Shown here piece after piece: positions 40,076-46,705 of a stretch of DNA of 46,705 nucleotides. The DNA comes from Nanobdellota archaeon (lineage in GTDB: Archaea; Nanobdellota; Nanobdellia; Parvarchaeales; Parvarchaeaceae). The notes under the pieces were generated by a model. It searched no databases and had not been told where the DNA came from. It saw only the letters and a program-made list of their open reading frames with translations. Position numbers and translations under genes: made by a program. How positions within the stretch are numbered: position 1 is the stretch's first letter; every line of letters begins with the position of its first letter. The DNA lies in contig JAJZNK010000035.1 in the NCBI GenBank assembly GCA_021811735.1, positions 1 through 46,705 of the forward strand, in the 5' to 3' direction.

Positions 40076-41359
40076 TTAAGGGATTAACCTTTCCGGTGTT
40101 CTTGGAAGCAAAGTCGCCTCTGCCACGTTTTCCAGATTAAGCATCTGTTTTACTATTCTTTCCAATCCAGTCCCTGCTCCACCATGTGGCGGCACGCCGT
40201 AACGGAAAAAGTCTGTGTAGAATCCAAATTTCTCCTTGTCTAGTCCCTTTTCTCCAAGTTGGTTTATCAGCACTTCATATCTGTGCTCTCGCTGTGCAAG
40301 AGTAGTTATCTCCAGACCTTTGTATATCAAATCAGCACGATTTGTCACTGCCTTATCGCTTTCCTTTTTCATGTGGTAAAACTGTGCGATGGACCATGGA
40401 AACTCTGTGAGGAAGAAAAAGTCACTGCCGTATTTTTCCTTCATGTATTGGCCTAGTATACGCTCCCCCTCAGGGTCTATGTCCCCGTCATCTTTTAATT
40501 TGTTCCCATATTTTTCTAGTATCGCTCCTGCTTCCTTTATCGTTATTCTTGGAAATGGAACCTTTGGGTCTTCCAATTTTATGCCATGGAGATCCAGGTC
40601 CTTCTGGTTTCTAGACTTTACCTCCTTGAATATCCTTAGGATCATCTGCTCCAAAACAGACATTACGTCTTCATGCGAATTTATGAAACTCATCTCAAAG
40701 TCCACGCTAGTGTATTCCGTAAGGTGCCTTGAAGTGTGATGCGGCTCTGCCCTGAATACCGGGCCCACTTCAAACACTTTTTCAAAGCCAGCGGCCATCA
40801 TCATCTGTTTGTAAAACTGGGGAGACTGTGCAAGGAATGCTGTCTTGTCGAAATAGACCACTTGGAAGACGTTTGCTCCTCCCTCCGTCGCCTGTGATAT
40901 TATCTTCGACGAATGTATCTGGTAAAATCCGCTGTCCTCGAAAAACTTAACTATTGCATTGCTGACAGTGCTCTGTATTTTGAATGCTGATGCAATCTTC
41001 GGCTTCCTAAGGCTCAGGAATCTGAAATCAAGCTCCTTGTCTAGTGATGACTGGACCTTTTCGCTCAGGTTTAGCGGAACTGGCTGCTCTGCGATCGTAA
41101 GCAAATTCATTTCCTGAGGTATTATCTCATAGCCGTTTACGGCCTTTTCATTTTTCTTCTCAGTGCCCTTTATTTCAATCACTGACTCGGCCTTCACGTC
41201 GGAGAGTCTCTGAAAAATTTCAGGGTTAGAATCTTTCAGCACAGTTACCTGATATTTTCCGTTGATGTCCCTCACTGTAATGAATGCTATCCCTCCGAGA
41301 TTCCTTACGTTCTCGGCCCATCCAACCAGTTCTATTTTTCCATTTTCTTCTTTTATCAT
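40076..41359 (-). CDS. aspS: Aspartyl-tRNA synthetase, archaeal type
   Basis: The class IIb enzyme that charges tRNA-Asp. From ATG 41359 the product has 427 residues, in line with the archaeal/eukaryotic type without the bacterial insertion. The start is supported by a TATA-like box about 30 bases upstream. An N-terminal OB fold (1-95, with VGWAENVRNLGGIAFITVRD) binds the anticodon. Motif 2 (FRAEPHHTSRHLTEYTSVDFE, about 202-222) and motif 3 (GAGTGLERI, near 405) are intact. Whether it also charges tRNA-Asn depends on OB-fold residues and on GatCAB, which is not in this window. Confidence 0.94.
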   Translation of the reverse strand: MIKEENGKIELVGWAENVRNLGGIAFITVRDINGKYQVTVLKDSNPEIFQRLSDVKAESVIEIKGTEKKNEKAVNGYEIIPQEMNLLTIAEQPVPLNLSEKVQSSLDKELDFRFLSLRKPKIASAFKIQSTVSNAIVKFFEDSGFYQIHSSKIISQATEGGANVFQVVYFDKTAFLAQSPQFYKQMMMAAGFEKVFEVGPVFRAEPHHTSRHLTEYTSVDFEMSFINSHEDVMSVLEQMILRIFKEVKSRNQKDLDLHGIKLEDPKVPFPRITIKEAGAILEKYGNKLKDDGDIDPEGERILGQYMKEKYGSDFFFLTEFPWSIAQFYHMKKESDKAVTNRADLIYKGLEITTLAQREHRYEVLINQLGEKGLDKEKFGFYTDFFRYGVPPHGGAGTGLERIVKQMLNLENVAEATLLPRTPERLIP

Positions 41360-41544
41360 AAATTTACCGACCAATCATGGTCATTATAAAATAACCCTAT
41401 ACGTCTCACTTTAATAACTTTTCCGGTGGATTTTTGAGGAATAAATTATATGAAAATACTGCATATAAAATTATTTTGCCTTGTGACGGCTAAACGCGTA
41501 TCTGGATTGCTAAAAGTTAAATCTGCTGCTATTCTTCTATACTG

Positions 41545-42432
41545 ATGGAAGAGAGTTTTGAGGGCGCGAGACTCCACACTGCTGAGCACATGTTCGCCAG
41601 GGCCCTACAGGAACAGGGATTGAAAATCCATGTGAGAAAAGCAGATACCTACAGAGAGGATAATATCGGTAAGGTTTACATAAAGGAGATAATCCCTTTC
41701 GACAGCATAAAAAAGGCCGAAGCCACTGTTAACGACAAGATAATTGATGACCTAATGGTAATGGAAGAGACCTTCAAAACGATTGACGAAGCGAAAAAAA
41801 AGATTCCGAAACTAAGGTTCAACGAAGAGAGACTTGAGGGAAGACAGGAGATAAGAGTAGTGAACATCGGAGAATATGATTTTTCGGCCTGTGGCCATCT
41901 TCATGCAAAAAGCACAAAAGAGATAATTTCTTTTGCTGTCAACAGAGTATCATATCTTGGCGGCGAAACTGAAATAGAGTTCCTGGCAGGCACTCGCGCG
42001 ATTGAATTCCTCCTTAAGATGAAAAACACTGTCCTAGAAACAGCGATGAAACATCATTTTATACCTGAAGAGTTGGAGCTGCACGCTGAAAAGCAGAGAG
42101 AATCAATAAACGAGATGGAGAGTGAGGAGAAAAGAATGCTGTCCGCAATGATATCTAACTCAAATAATATAATAGAACTTAAGAATGCAAAGATATCAAA
42201 ATTTTATGGTGAACTCAGCTCCATAACGCGCAAACATCCTGAAAAATGCATAGCTTTAACAAATGGCTCGCAGATTATAGTTTTGAAGGGAAAAGACTCT
42301 GCTGTAGATATAGTAGCAATCGGTGAAAAACTCCGGAGGAAGGGTTTCTCTGGCAGTATAAATGAAAGCACGATAAACGGGAAGGCTGATGAAACCATAA
42401 TAGAAGAGCTCAAAAAGGAATGGAAAGTCTAG
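41545..42432 (+). CDS. alaX: AlaX-like alanyl-tRNA editing protein
   Basis: A stand-alone relative of the AlaRS editing domain, expected to hydrolyse Ser- or Gly-tRNA(Ala). The metal-binding motifs are H11-xxx-H15 (HTAEH) and C116-xxx-H120 (CGHLH). At 295 residues it is longer than AlaX-S. It lacks the N-terminal beta-barrel of AlaX-L but has a helical linker (165-215) and a C-terminal domain (220-295) with IVLKGKDSAVDIVAIGEKLRR, like the AlaRS DHHA1 domain. It resembles the C-terminal half of AlaRS cut loose. It is divergent from aspS, and its end overlaps the UDG start by 13 bases. Confidence 0.82.
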   Translation: MEESFEGARLHTAEHMFARALQEQGLKIHVRKADTYREDNIGKVYIKEIIPFDSIKKAEATVNDKIIDDLMVMEETFKTIDEAKKKIPKLRFNEERLEGRQEIRVVNIGEYDFSACGHLHAKSTKEIISFAVNRVSYLGGETEIEFLAGTRAIEFLLKMKNTVLETAMKHHFIPEELELHAEKQRESINEMESEEKRMLSAMISNSNNIIELKNAKISKFYGELSSITRKHPEKCIALTNGSQIIVLKGKDSAVDIVAIGEKLRRKGFSGSINESTINGKADETIIEELKKEWKV

Positions 42433-42992
42433 ATTCGATAGCTGGTGAGATAAAGAAATGCACACGGTGTGACCTGTGTCTTAAACGGCAAAACGCAGTA
42501 CCTGGAGAGGGCGATCCTCATAGCAAGATAGTGATAATAGGCGAAGGCCCGGGAAAAAATGAGGACTTGCAGGGCAGGCCATTTATCGGCATGTCGGGAA
42601 AATTCCTTACAAAATACCTGGAGAAAGCAGGTATAACCAGAGAGAAGGTGTTTATAACTAATGCCGTAAAATGCCGGCCTCCTAACAACAGAAAACCGAA
42701 GGCGGAAGAATTAGATAAATGCAGGCCGTTTCTTTCAAGACAGCTCGCTGCTATAAAGCCGACGGTCATCCTTGCGCTTGGAACTTCTGCCGCTTCCGCC
42801 CTGGGGATCAAGTTCAAACACCTTTCAGAGATAAAGAGCCGGACGATTGAAATAGAGCTAGAAGGCAGGAAATTCAACTGCTTCGTTACTTTCCATCCCT
42901 CCTTTCCGATGCGTTTCCCAAGGGCTAGGGACGGGTTTTTAAAGGATATCCGTAGCTGCATAAATGTTTACAATAATTTATCTACAACGTAA
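42420..42992 (+). CDS. Uracil-DNA glycosylase, family 4
   Basis: Removes uracil from DNA in base-excision repair. The 190 residues show the four [4Fe-4S] cysteines (C14, C17, C85, C101), motif 1 GEGPGKNEDLQGRPFIG (41-57; the family norm is GEAPG) and motif 2 HPS at 159-161. The C-terminus is complete. The ATG lies inside the alaX 3' end, so the two are translationally coupled though functionally unrelated. Confidence 0.93.
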   Translation: MESLDSIAGEIKKCTRCDLCLKRQNAVPGEGDPHSKIVIIGEGPGKNEDLQGRPFIGMSGKFLTKYLEKAGITREKVFITNAVKCRPPNNRKPKAEELDKCRPFLSRQLAAIKPTVILALGTSAASALGIKFKHLSEIKSRTIEIELEGRKFNCFVTFHPSFPMRFPRARDGFLKDIRSCINVYNNLSTT

Positions 42993-43032
42993 TAGTAAAG
43001 TATTTATATAGCTTCGACTCATAATACTGAAT

Positions 43033-44073
43033 ATGGATACTGCAAAAGACAGGGATGATAATAGGACCGATATAGGCATGCCCGATTCAGGCGTCGTGCC
43101 GGAAAGTATGGACACCGCAGAAGATAACTCTACCAGTGAACCTGATAGAGAGATATCGCCAAATGTTGTCATGCCTGGGAGCCAGACAAAAGCACAGTCG
43201 CTTGATGAATTACTGAAAGAGGGTGGAGATCACTACAACTCGCTCAAGGCACTTCTCACAGACATAAAGAGATTTGAATCCAACCAGTATGAAAACTTCC
43301 CAGAATTAGCCAGGAGCTTTGCGGCGAATTATTCGAATTACATAAAATCATCACCGCTCGCTGAAGAGCCTAAGACCCTTGAGTTTGCAAAGGACTTCAA
43401 TATCCTTTTGAACGGACAGGGAAGTGACAGCAAGAAGAAGGAATACATGCAAAAGATTATAGATTACCTTAACGGACCAATTTCAGCAGAATACAATAAG
43501 ATTTCTACGTTCCTTAAACCGGGCGACTATCATAATATTGTCAGGGGATCACTCAATGATCCTTTGATAATGCTCAACCCCTTCATGCAGAGTATGAAGA
43601 ATGAACTCGGTAAGAACGAAGACTACGGCAGAGGTATAAAATTGAATGACCTCGCGAAGACAATGGCCGAAGATTATCGAAAGAATGACTTTTCAAAGCT
43701 CGGTGACTACTTCGAGAAGATACCTTATAATAAGAAGGCATTGATGAAGGCCGGGCTAAATGAAACCCAAGTGGAAACCATGATTAAAACACAGGATGAT
43801 CTCTTCAAGAAGATGACCTCTGGATTAAAGGAAGAATACCAAAAACCACTCATGCGATCACTCCTGGGGATACTTATCTCTGAAGGTTCAAAACAAGTAT
43901 CGAAACTCGATCCTAGTAGTTCCATGTCTGCAGTAAAGAACTCAAATCTTGACCCTTTAACTGGGGCTTATCTCGCGCTAAACGCAAAAGATTACGGCGA
44001 AAAGGCGGATAGCATTTCAGGAACTTACAGCCCGCGAATGGGATTAGGTATGGAATATGGTATGGAGGAATAA
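43033..44073 (+). CDS. Hypothetical protein, first gene of unknown cluster 2
   Basis: The 346 residues follow a TATTTATATAG box about 29 bases before the ATG. The N-terminal 45 residues are acidic, Ser/Asp-rich and probably disordered. From about 52 the protein is helical, beginning SLDELLKEGGDHYNSLKALL, a motif shared in form with three other unknown proteins in this window. A long helical body (100-320) and a Gly/Met-rich tail (GLGMEYGMEE) follow. No signal peptide or membrane helix. It leads a three-gene operon. No family is recognised. Confidence 0.62.
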   Translation: MDTAKDRDDNRTDIGMPDSGVVPESMDTAEDNSTSEPDREISPNVVMPGSQTKAQSLDELLKEGGDHYNSLKALLTDIKRFESNQYENFPELARSFAANYSNYIKSSPLAEEPKTLEFAKDFNILLNGQGSDSKKKEYMQKIIDYLNGPISAEYNKISTFLKPGDYHNIVRGSLNDPLIMLNPFMQSMKNELGKNEDYGRGIKLNDLAKTMAEDYRKNDFSKLGDYFEKIPYNKKALMKAGLNETQVETMIKTQDDLFKKMTSGLKEEYQKPLMRSLLGILISEGSKQVSKLDPSSSMSAVKNSNLDPLTGAYLALNAKDYGEKADSISGTYSPRMGLGMEYGMEE

Positions 44074-44076
44074 AAT

Positions 44077-44913
44077 ATGAAAGTAGTAGGATTCATTTCA
44101 AGCAGCGAATATACCACTATAAGCAGTGGTGATAATGGAAGAACAAGCAGCACGTTTGATTATACTCAATGGAATGATAGCAGGCAGTACAACGTGTCAA
44201 AATTTACCAATTCTCTGCAAAAAGAAATGGGGACTGGGAACATAGCAGACCTAATGGCTTACAATGAGATTTCAAAATTACAGGTAGCAGCTGAGATGCC
44301 TGGAGCAAAGCTTGTGGGAATGCAAGATGCTGTATCAGAAAAGAGAAGGCTTGAACAGCTCAAGATGGAGGCACTTCAGCCGAGCAAACATCTTGGCCCT
44401 TTCAGCAACTTAAGATATCAAATAGTGCCCACAGGCGCAGTTAAAACATATGACAGCAACGGAAACGAAAAGCTTCAGAATATGTACAGGCTAAAGGTAG
44501 AGTACGGATACAGACTTATAGATAAAAAACCGGCTTACCATCAGAAAATGCACGATCTTGCACTAGACTTAACTGAGAATGCACAAAACAAAAGGATGCA
44601 CTTGGGAAACTTGGAGAGAAAATGGTTCAATGACAGGATTTATGCAGACGACTTGCAGATAGAATTACTTTCCCCGTACCGGTGGGGAGCGAGCTATGAT
44701 TATAGAAAGATAGACTTTGGGAATAATAGTGTAAAATACAAAAAGGGTTTTGGAACTAAGCTCTTGACCGGACTTCTAGGAATCCCTGGAGGACTTGTTT
44801 TAGGTCCAAGAATAAGCATAGTTTCCACCAAGCCTATGACTGAACGAAGAGTCGAAGACCTGATGGCGATACTTAAAGGCATCGAATCTGTGCAAACGAC
44901 GGAGAACAACTAA
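44077..44913 (+). CDS. Hypothetical protein, second gene of unknown cluster 2
   Basis: The 278 residues start MKVVGFISSSEYTTISS. A Ser/Thr-rich N-terminal part (1-45) leads into a mixed helical middle (HLGPFSNLRYQIVP, YRLKVEYGYRLID) and a moderately hydrophobic Gly-rich segment near 230-255 (LLTGLLGIPGGLVLGPRI), too glycine-rich for a clear membrane helix. It is 3 bases behind the first gene and 2 bases before the third, so the three are surely co-expressed. No known family or catalytic motif is seen. Confidence 0.62.
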   Translation: MKVVGFISSSEYTTISSGDNGRTSSTFDYTQWNDSRQYNVSKFTNSLQKEMGTGNIADLMAYNEISKLQVAAEMPGAKLVGMQDAVSEKRRLEQLKMEALQPSKHLGPFSNLRYQIVPTGAVKTYDSNGNEKLQNMYRLKVEYGYRLIDKKPAYHQKMHDLALDLTENAQNKRMHLGNLERKWFNDRIYADDLQIELLSPYRWGASYDYRKIDFGNNSVKYKKGFGTKLLTGLLGIPGGLVLGPRISIVSTKPMTERRVEDLMAILKGIESVQTTENN

Positions 44914-44915
44914 AT

Positions 44916-45731
44916 ATGGTAAAAGCTGATAACTTGGAAAACCTGATAAATAAAGGGAGCAGCACTGTTTACTTTAGTCTTAATACTGCTGTTCCTAGCC
45001 ACGAAATATGGACTAAGGGAAACGGTCTCGAAAAAGCGGTGGGCATAAAAAACCCAGGTGATGCTGTATCGCTTATAGGTATAAAAAAATACAAGAATGA
45101 TAAAAAGGAAGCGTATTTCCTACACGGGGTCTATGAATTGATGCCGTTCTCTGTTGATGCAGTTGATGACGACGGCTACAAACAGGTCCATAACAAAATG
45201 ATACCTGGAGTTGCTTATATCAATCCATCGTCTGTCGGAATAAAAAGCGATGAACTGGGATCGATAGGTAGTGAAACTGGCCCAGTAAAAAGCGGAAAGA
45301 AGGAATTTCTAGGCATAATAAATTTAGATTACCTTACAAGACTGGACAGTGGAAAAATAAACGAGCGCTTTACAAATGGAGCGTATCTTAATATGAAACC
45401 TACAAAAGATGGCTCGAAGTTCGTTGAACCTTCTGAAAAACACAGAATAATAAATAATGTTGGGCAAGGTGCAGGCCTTATTTCCTCGACGATAACTGAT
45501 AAAATAGCCGATAGATATGGCTTTCCAAGACCATCACCTGGAGATGTGATAGTTGGCATTGGCTATTTTGGGGATTCTATTAAGAGCTACAAAGACCAAG
45601 AACCTTATGCATTTCCAATGGTAGTTTCTGCCATTGGCAACAGGATGCAGGTTCCAAGTGATGTGATAGACAGCATGTACTTTGAAGTTATACTCGGCGT
45701 AGATAAGAGAACGGGAGTAAGTCTCGTATAG
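44916..45731 (+). CDS. Hypothetical protein, third gene of unknown cluster 2
   Basis: The 271 residues start MVKADNLENLINKGSSTVYFSL; the NLENLINKG segment (6-14) matches the pattern seen in the other unknown proteins. The rest is strand-rich with many Gly and Pro (AYFLHGVYELMPF, GVAYINPSSVG, PSPGDVIVGIGYFGDS) and could be a beta-sandwich or barrel-like fold. No signal peptide, membrane helix or catalytic motif. It ends the operon, convergent to the surface protein at 45799. Confidence 0.62.
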   Translation: MVKADNLENLINKGSSTVYFSLNTAVPSHEIWTKGNGLEKAVGIKNPGDAVSLIGIKKYKNDKKEAYFLHGVYELMPFSVDAVDDDGYKQVHNKMIPGVAYINPSSVGIKSDELGSIGSETGPVKSGKKEFLGIINLDYLTRLDSGKINERFTNGAYLNMKPTKDGSKFVEPSEKHRIINNVGQGAGLISSTITDKIADRYGFPRPSPGDVIVGIGYFGDSIKSYKDQEPYAFPMVVSAIGNRMQVPSDVIDSMYFEVILGVDKRTGVSLV

Positions 45732-45798
45732 GTTTAACCATACATAAAATCTGCACTGAAATAAGGATTTAAAAGCATTTTGTGCCGACCGATTGACT

Positions 45799-46705
45799 TT
45801 AAGGTGAGACCCACTGTATATTTGTTAATACACCATTGTTGTTATTTCCGCTGTAGTCATTTGCATTTCCATCTAAAGGCCACCAACCTACAAGTCCCAG
45901 ACTAGATGATGGGGCCCAACCAACACCGTGAGAAAATAGTTGATTTACTTCACTTGGAGAAAGAGTCTTACTGTATAATTGCATGTTACTAAGTGTTCCG
46001 TTAAAAGAGCTTATCCCATAAGTATTGCCCCCGGGTGGAGTGGTTCCAAAAGTTATGTAATTTAATGAGTAAATATCATTAGGAATTGCTGAACCAATAC
46101 AGGGACTTGAAGCATTAACATAATATGTTACTGCACCATTGCTAACCGAGATTGTAACCATCGTCCATATCTTACCATTTACGCCTAATCCATGATCACC
46201 TGAACCAGTCACCCAGATTTCTTCATTTCCACTTCCACAAGAAGCACCTGCTCCTCCACCACTATTCAGCCAAGACGTAATAAAATTAGTTCCGTTAGAA
46301 CCAAACATCGTATAACCATTTCCACTTGTCATTTTGGAAGTGTTAACACCATAAACCCAATAGACGACTGTAAAGGTATGTGAAGTGAATAATGTAGAAG
46401 TAATTATTTCACTGTTTGACCCGTCAAAACTAGCTACTTTATTTACATTACGTTTAACAGAAACGCTTTGTATCCTCCCGTTTGAAAAATACGGCCCAGG
46501 AAGGATCTGACTTGGTTCTAAATATTTTATATTTACAGACCCAGAATATGAAGTTGAACCATTGCAGGCTCCGTTCACGTAAAAGACTCCCGATTGTCCT
46601 GCTCTAAGCAGTGAATTTACATTCTGTACTGTATTGACGCCGTTGTTTCCGCTTACGTTTATGTCCGTTACGTTTACAGGGTATCCTACGGTATTTGAGA
46701 CATAG
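45799..46705 (-). CDS. LamG/concanavalin-like surface protein (5' end beyond window)
   Basis: The frame is open to the window edge, so about 302 C-terminal residues are visible and the start is missing. The first visible part is Asn/Val-rich (NVTDINVSGNNGVN) like repeats of archaeal surface proteins. A LamG-type jelly-roll follows (VASFDGSNSEIITS, HTFTVVYWVYG, IWTMVTISVSNGAVTYYVN, GTLSNMQLYSKTLSPSEVNQLF). After it comes GLVGWWPLDGNANDYSGNNNNG and a stop 10 residues later. That last motif normally begins a LamG domain, so the protein ends with the start of a second, truncated repeat. Many N-x-S/T sites fit an extracellular, glycosylated protein. Confidence 0.7.
   Translation of the reverse strand, partial: YVSNTVGYPVNVTDINVSGNNGVNTVQNVNSLLRAGQSGVFYVNGACNGSTSYSGSVNIKYLEPSQILPGPYFSNGRIQSVSVKRNVNKVASFDGSNSEIITSTLFTSHTFTVVYWVYGVNTSKMTSGNGYTMFGSNGTNFITSWLNSGGGAGASCGSGNEEIWVTGSGDHGLGVNGKIWTMVTISVSNGAVTYYVNASSPCIGSAIPNDIYSLNYITFGTTPPGGNTYGISSFNGTLSNMQLYSKTLSPSEVNQLFSHGVGWAPSSSLGLVGWWPLDGNANDYSGNNNNGVLTNIQWVSP

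Noticed and set aside
1-46705. CRISPR array, insertion sequence, integrase or replication origin
   Set aside because: No regularly spaced repeats, no transposase or recombinase motifs and no Orc1/Cdc6 gene with origin boxes were seen on either strand.

Overview
The window looks like a piece of a small-genome archaeal chromosome, most likely a DPANN-type lineage close to Micrarchaeota/ARMAN. The archaeal signs are Spt5 next to ribosomal protein L11, an S26e-like ribosomal protein, an archaeal-type AspRS, TrmB- and Lrp-type regulators, a tRNA-Cys with an intron in the anticodon loop, and many genes whose ATG lies about 25-30 bases after a TATA box (leaderless mRNAs). The lineage is inferred; there is no rRNA gene here. 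No CRISPR array, insertion sequence or replication origin was seen.

Layout. 1-5.3 kb: a surface-glycan block with a complete dTDP-L-rhamnose set (rfbC-rfbB-rfbD, rfbA convergent), a GT2-like glycosyltransferase and an FkbM methyltransferase; it looks more A+T-rich than the rest. 5.5-8.6 kb: cysS and an AAA/DUF4143 ATPase. 9-23.3 kb: an accessory-like stretch with three wHTH/MNT nucleotidyltransferase + HEPN pairs (10.7-11.6, 14.5-15.4, 18.0-18.7 kb) and one AbiEi/AbiEii pair (21.7-23.3 kb). These are interleaved with a 12-helix membrane protein that resembles heme-copper oxidase subunit I, heme O synthase, a TrmB regulator divergent from guanine deaminase, tRNA-Cys, a frameshifted CsaA-like gene, DedA, L11 and Spt5, tRNA-Lys and a 59-codon gene. 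Several gene remnants also lie here.

23.3-31.4 kb: a DUF4382 surface protein divergent from a pilus-type secretion ATPase and two separate TadC-like membrane proteins, then tRNA-Val, a tandem duplicate of HEEAH-motif (SprT-like) putative metallopeptidases, and an Lrp/AsnC regulator with a small membrane partner. 31.5-37.1 kb: a secreted protein, S26e-like protein, cytochrome bd oxidase (cydA-cydB), an MBL-fold hydrolase and an MFS transporter. 37.4-46.7 kb: a coiled-coil pair, two clusters of unrecognised proteins (38.4-40.1 and 43.0-45.7 kb) flanking aspS, an AlaX-type editing protein and family-4 uracil-DNA glycosylase, and finally a large LamG-like surface protein cut by the window end.

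How the parts fit: the organism appears able to respire oxygen through cytochrome bd, and may have a second, non-canonical heme protein served by heme O synthase. It decorates its surface with rhamnose-containing glycans and pilus-like machinery. It carries a dense group of nucleotidyltransferase-based toxin-antitoxin modules. The items most worth following up are the oxidase-like 12-helix protein, the shared loss of the catalytic His in all three HEPN proteins, the tRNA-Cys intron that can pair with the D arm, and the four unknown proteins that share a short N-terminal motif.
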